From CAMFLJ01 sp963702555 (GTDB taxonomy: Bacteria; Actinomycetota; Acidimicrobiia; Acidimicrobiales; Acidimicrobilacustridaceae), in NCBI GenBank assembly GCA_963702555.1, contig CAVPCW010000006.1, forward strand, positions 1-64,000: a stretch of DNA of 64,000 nucleotides, written 5' to 3'. A program made the translations under genes and the position numbers. Numbering within the stretch: position 1 is the first letter of the stretch; the number at the start of each line of letters is the position of its first letter. This document shows, one piece after another, positions 9,276-18,261 of this stretch. The notes beneath the pieces were generated by a model. It had not been told where the DNA came from. It did no database searches and worked only from the letters and a program-made list of their open reading frames with translations.

Positions 9276-10960
9276 ATGCGCTGGTTACTGAACTTTTTCC
9301 GTGACTCCCTCGGCATCCCGCCGCCGACGAGCCAATCGTCGCCGGAACCTGTTGCGGTCCGCCCCGCGCTGCACGTCACCTGCTTGGAAGAACGCCGCGT
9401 ACTCGATGCCGCGGTGACGGTAGACACCGGAGACGGGGTCGCGGCGACGGAAGGCGGGACGACGGACACGTACACGCTGGTGCTGAATGAGGCGCCCACC
9501 GGAACGGTCACGATCACGGTCACGCCGGACGTGCAGACGGACCTGGGAGCGGGTGCGGGCGTGGCCATCACGAAGGAATTTACGACGCAAACTGGAGCAC
9601 GCCACAGACAGTGACGGTGGCAGCGGCAGACGACGCGGTAGTCGAAGGGACGCACAGCAGCACGATCACGCACTCGGCCTCAGGCGGGTCCTATGACGGG
9701 GTGGCGATCAGCAACGTGACGGCCACGATCACGGACAACGACAGTCCGCCGACGGTGACCTTGGCCGTGGATCCGGCGAACATTGCGGAGGCCGGGGGCG
9801 GGGCCACGTTCACGGCCACGCTGTCCAACGCCAGCACGCAGGCGGTGACGGTGGAGCTGGGCTTCACGGCTAGTACGGCCACGCTGACGGCCGACTACAC
9901 GCGGACGGGCACGCAGATTGTGATCGCCGCGGGCTCGCTGAGCGGTTTTGTGACGGTGACGGCCGTTCAGGACACGGTGTTCGAGGGCAGCGAGACGGTG
10001 GTGGTGGACATCACGGGCGTGACGAACGGGACGGAAAGTGGCACGCAGCAGGCCACGACCACGATCACCGACGACGACAGTCCGCCGACGGTGACGTTGG
10101 CCGTGGACACCGCGACCATTGCGGAGAACGGCGGCGCGGCCAAGTTCACGGCCACGCTGTCCAACGCCAGCACGCAGGCGGTGACGGTGGAGCTGGGCTT
10201 CACGGGTGGTACGGCCACGCTGACGGCCGACTACACGCGGAGCGGCGCGTGGATTGAGATCGCCGCGGGCTCGCTGAGCGGATTTGTGACGGTGACGGCC
10301 GTCAGGACACGGTGTACGAGGGCGACGAGACGGTGGTGGTGGACATCACGGGCGTGACGAACGGGACGGAAAGCGGCACCCAGCAGGCCACGACCACGAT
10401 CACGGACGACGACAGTCCGCCGACGGTGACGTTGGCCGTGGACGACGCGAACATTGCGGAGAACGGGGGCTTGGCCACGTTCACGGCCACGCTGTCCAAC
10501 GCCAGCACGCAGGCGGTGACGGTGACGCTGGGCTTCACGGGTACGGCCACGCTGACGGACGACTACACGCGGACGGGGACGGAGATCGTGATCGCCGCGG
10601 GCTCGCTGAGCTGGTTTTGTGACGGTGACGGCCGTTCACGACACGGTGTACGAGGTGGGCAACGAGACGGTGGTGGTGGCCATTACGGGCGTAAACGACG
10701 GGACGGAGAGCGGCACGCAGGCCACGACCACGATCACGGACAACGACAGTAAGCCGACGGTGACGTTGGCCGTGGACGACGCGAACATTGCGGAGAATGG
10801 GGGCGAGGCCAAGTTCACGGCCACGCTGTCCAACGCCAGCAAGCACAGACGGTGACGGTGGACGCTGGGTTTCACGGGTACGGCCATACTGACGGAGGAA
10901 CTACGCGCGGACGGGGACGGAGATTGGGATCGCCGCGGGCTCGCTGAGCGGTTTTGTGAC
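9276..10960 (+). CDS. Calx-beta repeat surface protein, 3' end lost at contig junction
   Basis: The N-terminus (MRWLLNFFRDSLGI ... LHVTCLEERRVLDAAVT) has the LEERRVLDA segment often found near the start of planctomycete surface proteins. Then come tandem Calx-beta domains, each with EGGTTDTYTLVLNEAPTG- or ENGGAAKFTATLSNASTQ-like openings and ending in a TATITDNDSPPTVTLAVD linker. Four complete repeats and part of a fifth are visible. Frameshifts occur near 9595, 10,305, 10,615 and 10,850. Calx-beta domains bind calcium and mediate adhesion or stabilise extracellular proteins; export is inferred. The frame is lost where the sequence switches to the actinobacterial segment at ~10,960. The complete protein was probably much longer. 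Confidence 0.8.
9740..10960 (+). repeat. tandem ~336-bp DNA repeats encoding Calx-beta domains
   Basis: The marker GACAGT..GCCGACGGTGAC recurs at 9740, 10,076, 10,411 and 10,745, giving spacings of 336, 335 and 334 bp. The units are nearly identical at DNA level. 336 bp is exactly 112 codons, so the shortened spacings mark small indels that break the frame. The fourth unit ends abruptly at about 10,960. Confidence 0.85.
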
Positions 10961-11000
10961 GGTGCCGATCCTCACCAGCACCGTGCACCGTCCCCCGGGG
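10955..11000. other. junction between planctomycete-like and actinobacterial DNA
   Basis: Up to about 10,960 the DNA matches the Calx-beta unit (GGTTTTGTGACGGTG); in other copies GACGGCCGTTC follows. Here it changes to CCGATCCTCACCAGC. From then on codon use, GC content and gene families are those of a high-GC actinobacterium. No transposase, integrase, tRNA or att-like duplication marks the boundary. Confidence 0.75.
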
Positions 11001-11021
11001 CCAGTTGGCCCTCGCCGTGCG

Positions 11022-11507
11022 CTACGCCGAGGCCCTCGCCTCGTGCCCGGCGCAGCCCTGATCCGGGCGGCGGCCGGCCACCTGGGGTAAGGTGGGTAAG
11101 GTGGCGCCCGACGCCGCGAGGCGGGCGGACTGCTCGGGGTTCACGCTCTCGTAGGGCATCGGCCGGGCGGCGAGGAACCCCTGGAACTCGTCGCAGCCGA
11201 GCTCTCGGAGGTGGGCGAGCTGCTCGAGGGTCTCGACCCCCTCGGCCAGGGCGGCGAGACCGAGGCTGTGGGCCATGGCGATGACCGACCGGACGATGAT
11301 CGTGTCGTCGTGGCTGGAACCGAGGCCGTTGATGAACGACCGGTCGATCTTGAGCACGTCGAGGGGCAGGCGCTCGAGCCACGACAGCGACGAGAAGCCG
11401 GTGCCGAAGTCGTCGATGGCGATGCCGACGCCGGCGGTGCGCAGCTCGTCGAGGCTGGTGGCGGCGACGTCGAGGCCGCGTCGCGGAGGGTGTCGACGCT
11501 CGCCGGC
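11022..11507 (-). pseudogene. EAL-domain phosphodiesterase fragment (5' part missing)
   Basis: C-terminal half of a cyclic-di-GMP phosphodiesterase domain: AIDDFGTGFSSLSWLERLP (metal-binding DD pair), VLKIDRSFINGL (Lys), ALAEGVETLEQL (Glu) and DEFQGFLAARPM. The first half, with the EAL signature, is absent. Directly upstream in the same frame is the stop of the phosphatase gene at 11508, leaving no room for a promoter or N-terminal domains. It is therefore a truncated gene or an artefact of assembly close to the contig junction. Confidence 0.7.
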
Positions 11508-12025
11508 TCAGGTGGTCGTGCCGTCGTCGAGGAGCTCGGCCCGCACGTGGTCGAGCAGCCCGCGGCAGGCGGCCTCGACGAGGTCGTAGACGACGACGAA
11601 GCCGTCGTCGCCGCCGGTCCACGGGTCGGGGACCTCGCCGCCCCAACGGTCGTCGGGGCCGAGGGCGGGATCGAACTCCGGAGCAGTCGCAGCCTCGGGT
11701 GCAGCTCCGGCTCGGTGCGGTCGCGCAGGTCGGCCAGGTTCGAGCGGTCCATGGCGAGCACGAGGTCGTAGGCGAGGGCGTCGCCGGGCATGAACGTGGC
11801 GGCCCGGGAGGTGAGCTCGACGCCCCGTCGTCCGGCCTCGGCCCTCGCCCGGTCGTCGGGCAGCTCGCCGCGGTGCCAGCTCCCGGTGCCCGCGCTGTCG
11901 ACGACGATGCGGCCGTCGAGGCCGGCCTCGGTCACCAGGGCGGCCATCACGCCCTCCGCGGTGGGGGAGCGGCAGATGTTCCCCAGGCAGACGAAGCACA
12001 GGCTCACGGGACGGGGTTCGGTCAT
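11508..12025 (-). CDS. low-molecular-weight protein tyrosine phosphatase (one frameshift)
   Basis: The N-terminus, from ATG 12025, has the P-loop of the LMW-PTP/arsenate reductase family: VCLGNICRSPTAEGVM (CX5R type, C-LGNIC-R). GTGSWHRGELPDDRA and DLVLAMDRSNLADL follow. After a frameshift near 11,670 the C-terminal frame has the general-acid segment EVPDPWTGGDDGFVVVYDLV. Total length is normal (~172 aa) once the shift is ignored. It dephosphorylates phosphotyrosine in proteins and is cytoplasmic. It is divergent from the lipid kinase gene. Confidence 0.85.
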
Positions 12026-12079
12026 GGGGGGAGTCTGCCGGGCGACGGGGCCCACGAGCCATCGACCTACGCTCGGGCG

Positions 12080-13485
12080 GTGGACGACCACCATCCTGTC
12101 CGGTACGTCGACCGACACGTCGGCGAGAAGCCGTTGCAGCGCACCGCCGCCGTGGCCGCGCTCGTGCTGGGCGCGGCCGGCCTCGTCCTGCTGGTGTGGT
12201 TCGGCTTCGACAACCTCGGCTACTTGCTGGTGCTGCTCGCCGGCGCCGCGCTGCTGCTGTTCGCCGGGTTCGCCGCCCTCACCTCCACCGGCGCGATGCG
12301 GCTGATGGCGGTGGTCACCACCTTCGTCGGCGTGGGGGTCCTGGTGGCGGCCACCGCGGTCCGCTTCGCGTCCCTCGGCGAGGTGCGGGGCACCGGGGTC
12401 GCCGCCCTGGTCTGCCTGGTCGTGGCGGTCCTGTGCGGCCGGTACGCGCTGCGGGTGCCGCCTCCGAGCGGTGACGCCGTGTGGGCCGTGCACTCCCGCG
12501 GGCCGAGCACCCGGCACGGGGTCGTCATCGCCAACCCGGCATCCGGTGGGGGCAAGGTCGGGTCGTCGGGGCTCGAGGAGGTCGCCCGCCGGCACGGCAT
12601 CGAGGTCGTGGTGATGCAGGACGGCGACGACCCCGCCGACCTGGCCCGCGCCGCGGTGCGCCGGGGTGCCGACGCCCTCGGCATGGCGGGCGGCGACGGC
12701 TCGCTCGCCCAGGTCGCCCAGGTCGCGGTCGACCACGACCTCCCGTTCGTCGTGGTCCCGGCCGGCACCCGCAACCACTACGCCCTCGACCTCGGCCTCG
12801 ACCGGAGCGACCCCACCCTCGCCCTGGCCGCGTTCGTCCGGGGTGACGAGCACCGGCGTCGACTACGCCACGGTCAACGGCCGCATGTTCCTCAACAACG
12901 TCTCGCTCGGCGTCGTACGCGGCGGCCGTCGAGCAGCCCGGGTACCGCGACGCCAAGCTCGAGACCACCTTGAAGCTGCTGCCCGAGCTGGTGGAGAAGG
13001 GCGGCCCCTGGTTCGACCTGCAGATCGACGTCCCCGAGCAGGGCCACTGGGAGACGGCGGCGCTCATCCAGGTCTCCAACGGCGTCTACGAGATGGCCGG
13101 CAGCGCCTTCGGTCGCCGTCTCCACCTCGACGGGGGCGAGCTCGGCGTCGTGGCCGTCGACATCAGCCACGGCGCCGACCTGGCGGCCATCACCGTGCTC
13201 GCCGCCGCCCGGCACCCGGAGCGCCACGGCGGCGTCTGGCCCTGGTCGACCGCGGAGCTCACCGTCGGGTCGGGCCAGCCCGAGCTGGGGGTCGGGGTCG
13301 ACGGGGAGCACGTCGTGCTCGAGCCGCCGCTCGTGCTCACGGTGGTGCGTCAGGGCCTGCGGGTGCTGGTGCCCGAGGGAACCGCGGTGGGCCTCGCCCG
13401 CCAGCACCTCGGCAGCAGCGCCGGCACCGTGACCGGGCTGCTCGAGGTGGCGTTCAACATCGCCGCCGACGGCCCGGCCGACTAG
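12080..13485 (+). CDS. diacylglycerol kinase-family lipid kinase with N-terminal membrane helices (frameshifted)
   Basis: From GTG 12080, several hydrophobic helices (VAALVLGAAGLVLLVWFGFD onwards) precede a DAGK catalytic domain: HGVVIANPASGGGKV (nucleotide loop), GGDGS at 12689-12703 and VVPAGTRNHYALDLGL. Shifts near 12,850 and 12,915 move the frame. The C-terminal lobe continues with AVEQPGYRDAKLETTLKLLP and ends in LLEVAFNIAADG. The family phosphorylates diacylglycerol, sphingoid or related lipids with ATP at the membrane; the exact substrate cannot be read here. The extra N-terminal transmembrane region is unusual for soluble DgkB/YegS-like enzymes but occurs in actinobacteria. Confidence 0.85.
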
Positions 13486-13527
13486 ACACGCACGACGAGA
13501 CACTCGAGCGCACCGACGACAGGAGCA

Positions 13528-14302
13528 GTGGTGGACGACTTCGGAGGCCGCACCGGCGCGGCGCTGGTCACCGGCGGCAGCGGTGGCATCGGCGCGGCGA
13601 TCTGCCGGATGCTGGCCGAGCGGGGCAGCGCCGTGGCGTTCACCTACCGGGCCAACGCGCGCCGCGGCCGAGGCCCTCGAGGCCGAGCTGCGGGCGTTCG
13701 GCGTCGACACCTGGTCGACGCCGCTCGACCTCGTCGACGAGGCCGCGGCGGCCGCCGTGGTGCAGGGCACCGTCGAGCGCTTCGGCGGGCTGCACACGCT
13801 CGTGCACGCCGCCGGCCCCCACGTGCCCCAGATCCACCTCAGCCGGGTCGAGCCCGCCGCCTACCGGGCCCAGATCGAGGGCGAGGCCGTCGGCTTCTTC
13901 AACGTCCTCCAGCCCGCGCTCCCCGCCCTGCGCGAGGCGAGCGGCAGCATCGTGGCCGTCACCACCGCCGCCACCCGCCGCTACCCGGTCCGCGACGGCC
14001 TGTCGTCGGGCACCAAGGGCGCGGTCGAGGCGGTCGTGCGGGCCATCGCCGCCGAGGAGGGCCGCTTCGGTGTCCGGGCCAACTGCGTCGGCCCAGGCAT
14101 GCTCACCGACGGGATGGCCGCGCGGCTCATGGCGTCGGGCGACCTCGACGAGGCCGCCCTCGAGGTCACCACCCGCAACATCCCGCTGCGACGCTTCGGT
14201 GACGCCGTCGACATCGCCGAGGCGGTGTGCTTCCTCGCCTCCGACCGGGCCGACTTCATCAGCGGCCAGATGCTCGACGTCGACGGCGGCTACGGCATCT
14301 GA
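13528..14302 (+). CDS. SDR-family protein with altered catalytic residues (one frameshift)
   Basis: The N-terminal Rossmann motif TGGSGGIGAAICRML is typical of short-chain dehydrogenases and the C-terminus FISGQMLDVDGGYGI of classical FabG-like members. A frameshift near 13,665 separates the glycine-rich part from the rest (LVHAAGPHVPQ corresponds to NNAG). The catalytic YxxxK is replaced by SSGTK, so Lys is kept but Tyr is Ser, and the usual catalytic Ser is in a VTTAAT segment. If not a sequence artefact, it may not catalyse ordinary carbonyl reduction. Start choice: GTG 13528 or 13531 with a nearby AGGAG. Confidence 0.8.
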
Positions 14303-14338
14303 GGTCACCGTGGGCCGACGCTGCGGCCACGGTCAGCG

Positions 14339-14359
14339 CGTGAACAGCTGCTGTTCACG
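14339..14359. terminator. 9-bp palindromic hairpin after SDR gene
   Basis: CGTGAACAG and CTGTTCACG form perfect arms around a CTG loop, 37 bp after the SDR stop and 47 bp before the next start. No clear T-run follows. It could be a terminator or an operator for the downstream gene. Confidence 0.4.
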
Positions 14360-14405
14360 ATCCCCTCATGCTTTTCGTGCTCCGGATTTCGTAGGCTCGG
14401 GTGCG

Positions 14406-14877
14406 ATGACCTCCCCGGAGATGCTCGACGAGCAGGCCGCCCGCGACGCGCTCGACCACGCTGCCCACTGGGCCGCCGTGGTCCGACCGGGTGAGCGCCG
14501 ACGCCAACCTGCGCACCGAGCTCGTCCACCGGCACCTCATGGCCCGCCTCGGCGTGGCCGAGGAGCAGCTCCAGATCCTCGAGGACCACAGCCCGGCACC
14601 CGAGGTGCTCGTCGCCCGGTTCGCCGCCACCGTCACCGAAGCCCAGGCCGTGCTCGACAGTGAGCGCGCCGAGGCCGCCGTGCGGGTCGAGCACCGCCGT
14701 CAGGACACCGAGCTGCAGGTCTCGGAGCTGCTGGCCAAGGCCCTCGCCGAAGCCACCGCCATCCTCGAGGTGGCGGCCGAGGTGCGGGCCTCCACCGCCA
14801 CCGCCGGCGTGGCTGCCGTGCCGGCGCCGGTTCCCGCACCGGTGGTCGCCACCGTGCCCGCGGCCCTCCCGTCGTGA
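14406..14877 (+). CDS. small coiled-coil hypothetical protein (one frameshift)
   Basis: Begins MTSPEMLDEQAARDALDHAA; a shift near 14,490 leads into a helical, charged sequence (MARLGVAEEQLQILEDHSPA; SELLAKALAEATAILEVAAE) ending in an Ala/Pro/Val-rich tail. No catalytic motif or membrane segment is seen. Its stop overlaps the GTG start of the following coiled-coil gene (GTGA), so the two are translationally coupled and probably partners. I do not recognise a named family. Confidence 0.6.
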
Positions 14878-15934
14878 ACGAGCCCACCCCGTTCGCGCTG
14901 GCCTCTGTGCCGGCGGCATCGACCGACCCCCGGCTGCTCACGATGCACCTCGACATCTGCCGCATGCGGGCCGAGCTCGAGCTGCTCGAGGGCCGCATCA
15001 GCCGCATCCGGGCCAGCGAGGCCGAGGCCGCCGCCGACACCCGGCCGTTCGTCGACCGGGCCCAGGACCTCGTCGACCGCACCGTCGCCTCGCTGCTCGA
15101 GGCGGGCCGGGCCGAGATCGAGGCCACCGACCGCCAGAGCGTCGCCGACGCCGAGGGCCGCATGGCCGAGGCCAACCGCCAGGCCCGCCTGCTGATCGCC
15201 GCCGCCCGTGAGGAGCTGGCCGCCGCCCTCACCGAGCGGGCCGAGGCCGCCGAGCGGGCCCACGGCTCCGCCGCCGACGTCGTCATCCTCCCGGACGAGG
15301 GCCTCGTGGTGCTGCCGGGCGACGATCTCGTCGTGCTGCCCGACGAAGGCCTCGTGGTCCTTCCCGGCGACGATGCCGTCATGTCCTCGGCCGATGGCCT
15401 GGTCGTGCTCCCCGGCGACGAGCTGGTGCTGGTGCTCCCCGACGACGACGGCGTGCCCTCGGTCGGTGCGGGGGTGACGGCGGCGTCGGAGCCGGTGGTG
15501 GCCGCCGCGGTCGAGCCGGCCGCGACCCCGAGCCTGTCGTCGTCGATCAGCCGAGCGGCCTATCGGGGTTCTTCGCCGACGAGGGCTGGGCGCCCGCGGC
15601 GCCGGTCGCCTCGGCCGCCGAGCCGCCGGTCAGCGCCCCCCGCCTCCACCGCCGCCTCCGCTCCCTCCGGTGTCGCGCCCACGCCCGCCCCGTCCATCGC
15701 CCCTCCCGGGCCGGCCCAGCCGGTGGTCGTCCTCTCCGGCGGCCAGCTCCGCCGATGCCGCCTTCGACGTGTGGCTCGCCCTGGCCCCGCCGGCCGAGGC
15801 GCCATCCGAGGGGACGACGAGCATGCCCGAGGTCGAGGCGCGGCCGCCCGGCGTGGCTCCGCCCGATCGAGGCGGTCGCCGCGCTGATCCTGGTGGCCCT
15901 CGTCGTGGCCGTCGGCCTCGTCATCGTCGGCTGA
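14874..15934 (+). CDS. coiled-coil protein with VLPGD repeats and C-terminal membrane anchor (frameshifted)
   Basis: The N-terminal ~125 residues form a charged helix resembling DivIVA or ATPase-stalk coiled coils (MRAELELLEGRISRIRASEA; AEGRMAEANRQARLLIAAA). Then a low-complexity segment repeats LPDEGLVVLPGDD-like units. Shifts after ~15,560 break a Pro/Ala-rich linker (SSADAAFDVWLALAPPAEAP is readable in one frame). The last frame gives a single hydrophobic helix, IEAVAALILVALVVAVGLVI, ending at TGA 15932-15934. The architecture is a tail-anchored protein with its body in the cytoplasm. Function unknown; coupled to the preceding coiled-coil gene. Confidence 0.6.
15281..15462 (+). repeat. tandem VLPGD/LPDEG-encoding repeats
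   Basis: Within the coiled-coil gene, units encoding (G)LVVLPGDD and LVVLPDEG alternate: VILPDEG, VVLPGDD, VVLPDEG, VVLPGDD, VVLPGDE, LVLPDDD. The acidic, Pro-kinked repeat is unlike the flanking helix. Confidence 0.75.
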
Positions 15935-15970
15935 CCCGTCCGGGCCCCGTGCCCGGGGTATCGGACCGCG

Positions 15971-16945
15971 TCAGGCCGCGTCGGGCTCGCTGGCGCTGTC
16001 GCTGGCGAACGAGCCCTCGACCGCCCAGGCCAACGTGCGCAGCAGGGCCCGGGCGGCGGGCTGCACCACCAGGGGGTCGACGCCGGGAAGGATCGGCAGC
16101 CACAGCTCGCGCTGGGCCCAGCCGGGCAGCAGGCCGATGGCGGCCGGGGCGATGACGGCGTAGGCGGGCCGGGCGGCGATGGGCAGCGGCGGCACCATCA
16201 GCCAGCGGGCGGCCTCGTGGGCCTGCGAGCCGGCCTGCAGCTCGGGGCGCACCGAGCTGAAGTACGACCGCAGCTCGGCCACCGACCGGGCCGGGGGCTC
16301 GCCGCCGAGGCGCTCGCAGACCACGGCCATCTCGGCCACGTAGCGGTCGGCCTCGGTGGGGGAGAGCGGGGCCGAGCCGTAGCGCTGGTAGGCCCGCAGG
16401 AAGCTGTCGACCTCGGCGTGGTGCACCCAGGCGACGAGGTGGGGGTCGTTGGCGGCGTAGGGCCGGCCGTCGGGCGCGGTGCCCACGACCGCCTGGTGGA
16501 CCCGGCGCACCATGGCGAAGGCGGCGTCGGCCTGCTCGGTGGTGCCGTAGGTGGTGGTGGCCACGAACACGGCCGTGCGGGCGAGACGGCGGTCGGGGTG
16601 GCGGCGGTAGTCGGAGTGGTCGGCGACGCCGGCCATGGCGAGGGGGTGCAGCAGCTGGAGCAGGAGCGCCCGGAGGCCACCGACGAACATCGAGGAGTCG
16701 GCGTGGATGCGCCAGGTGACGCTGTCGGGGCCGAACAGCCCGGGATCGCCGTCGACGGGGCGGCTGAGGTCGCGGACCGGCTGACGGTCGCCGGCGACCA
16801 TCTGGCGCACGCCGCGGCCGATCTGGTTGCGCACGCCGGTGACGGCGGTGTCGACCGCGCCGGTGACCGCGCCGCTCACCGCGCCGCCGAGGGCGGAGGC
16901 CGGCACCGTGACCGGGGCGGTGAGGCGGTCGAGCGAGAGGTCCAT
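15971..16945 (-). CDS. DUF2236 / MpaB-type oxygenase-like protein
   Basis: 324 residues from ATG 16945. The core carries hallmarks of the ER-bound oxygenase MpaB / latex-clearing protein superfamily (DUF2236): SVTWRIHADSSMFVGGLRAL, LLQLLHPLAMAGVADHSDYR, TTTYGTTEQADAAFAMVRRV and DPHLVAWVHHAEVDSFLRAY. The conserved His and Asp residues fit a heme-type centre known for the family; the substrate is unknown. The N-terminus contains an Ala/Val/Gly-rich stretch that may contact the membrane. It is divergent from the cobalamin riboswitch operon. Confidence 0.8.
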   Translation of the reverse strand: MDLSLDRLTAPVTVPASALGGAVSGAVTGAVDTAVTGVRNQIGRGVRQMVAGDRQPVRDLSRPVDGDPGLFGPDSVTWRIHADSSMFVGGLRALLLQLLHPLAMAGVADHSDYRRHPDRRLARTAVFVATTTYGTTEQADAAFAMVRRVHQAVVGTAPDGRPYAANDPHLVAWVHHAEVDSFLRAYQRYGSAPLSPTEADRYVAEMAVVCERLGGEPPARSVAELRSYFSSVRPELQAGSQAHEAARWLMVPPLPIAARPAYAVIAPAAIGLLPGWAQRELWLPILPGVDPLVVQPAARALLRTLAWAVEGSFASDSASEPDAA

Positions 16946-17064
16946 CACCCTTCCGAGGATAGGAGCGTGGGGGGCGCGGCCGGTGGTCCGGCGCCACACG
17001 TCACCCTCGCTTCCCCTCCGCCGCGAGCCGTCCCCCCGCTGGCGTGGTTGACGGTGGGGGCCGG

Positions 17065-17195
17065 TTGTGGTTCGGTGGGCGGCACAACGCAACCTGCCGC
17101 CGTGGGGGAAGCCGGTCGAAGTCCGGCGCTGACCCGCAACCGTAGGTGGCCGTCCGAGGGCGGTCACGAGCCGGAATGCCTGCGCCGGGGGGATG
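17065..17195 (+). promoter_or_regulatory. cobalamin riboswitch
   Basis: The leader contains the conserved core GGGGAAGCCGGTCGAAGTCC (from 17104), the GCTGACCCGCAACCGT block (17128-17143) and a B12-box-like GAGCCGGAATGCCTGC (17168-17183). Further paired segments (CGGTGGGCGGCA / TGCCGCCG) lie upstream. It lies about 115 bp before the GTG of the first gene of the ECF operon. Adenosylcobalamin binding would be expected to switch off the operon, matching a B12 uptake function. Confidence 0.9.
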
Positions 17196-17299
17196 CTCCG
17201 CCCTTGACCCGTCGTCGGACTGCGGGAGGTGGAGCTCGGTCGGTCGACGGGGGCTCCCCGTGGGCGGGGTCCGGGCTCGATCGCCCGACCGGAGGTTCC

Positions 17300-18261
17300 G
17301 TGCCCCTCACCCGCCACCGCCCCAGCGTGCCGCTCCGTGGCGCGCCCGTGGCCGGGCGTCGGGTGCTCCGGGCGTCGGTGTTCTCCCTGGTGGTGGCGCT
17401 GTTCGGCCTGCTCGGGGGCATGGGCGCGCTCGTCGGTGTCCGCCGGTCCGGCCGCCGCGGCCGGCTCGTGCTGCCGGCCCGATCGCCGACGGTCAGATCC
17501 GGGTGGTGATGGTGGTCGACCCCGGCGAGACCGGGCCCCGGGGCCCGATGGCCACGTGCCTGGTCGTGGCGGCCGGCACCTCGGGGTCGAAGATCCTGGC
17601 CCAGCGGGCCTCCGAGCTCGGCCTGCCTTCGCCCCGCTACGCCGGCAGCGGCCTGCTGTGCGGCCTCGACGGCTTCCCGGCGACGGCCTGCCCGGTGAAC
17701 AACGGCGGCGGCTTCGCGTTCTGGGCCTACTTCAACGGCTCCGGGCGGCAGGTGGTCGTTCGGTCACGACAACCCGTTCGTCCGTCGCATGGTCGACGGC
17801 GAGATCATGGGCTGGCGCTACACCACCGGCTCCACCGAGGGCGACGCCCCGGCGCCGCGCATCGCGCCCGAGCAGGTCGCTGTTCCCGCCGCTCACGCCC
17901 GCCCCCACCGCCGCCGCGCCGGCCCCCCGGCGGCGCCGCCGGCCGGCGGGGTCGGGCGGGGGCGCGGCCGCGGGGCCGGTGCCCGGGCCGGTTGCGGCCC
18001 CCGATCCGGCCGCGCGGCACCGCCGATCCGAGCGCCGACGACCGTCCCCGCCGAGGGCGCCGGTGCCCTCGACACCTCGACGACCACGCGGTCGACGCGT
18101 CGGCTCCACCGACGCGTCCACCCAGGCCGAGGAGCTGGCCGCCGAGCCGGCCAGCAGCTCGTCGACACCGGTCGCTGGGTCGGCCTCGCCGTGGCGCGTG
18201 GCCGCAGTCGGGGCGCTCGGCCTTCGGCGCCGTCACCCGCACGAGGGCCCGGCGCTCGTGA
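17300..18261 (+). CDS. secreted, C-terminally anchored protein of the B12/ECF operon (several frameshifts)
   Basis: First gene after the riboswitch; GTG 17300 is preceded by GGAGG. A signal sequence (ASVFSLVVALFGLLGGMGA ... GPAAAAGSC) precedes an extracellular domain: IRVVMVVDPGETG, YAGSGLLCGLDGFPATACP, GGGFAFWAYFNGSG and VDGEIMGWRYTTGSTEGDAP. The order YAGSGLLC-DG-P-C, then W-Y and GW-Y resembles secreted proteins that accompany actinobacterial ECF transporter genes, possibly DUF4430-like; I recognise the pattern but not a name. A Pro/Ala/Ser-rich stalk and a short C-terminal hydrophobic segment with Arg residues (VTRTRARRS) follow. Shifts near 17,430, 17,490, 17,760, 17,880 and 18,215 break the frame. 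Its stop overlaps the ecfT start. Possible role: capturing or presenting corrinoid outside the membrane (inference). Confidence 0.6.

Noticed and set aside
9740..10960. CRISPR-like or satellite array
   Set aside because: The 336-bp units encode Calx-beta domains in frame, so they are protein repeats.
10955..11022. Genomic island or phage integration boundary
   Set aside because: No integrase, tRNA, direct repeat or mobile gene is present; an assembly join explains it more simply.
17041..17064. Promoter TTGACG ahead of the riboswitch
   Set aside because: A -35-like hexamer exists at 17048, but no acceptable -10 element follows at the right distance.
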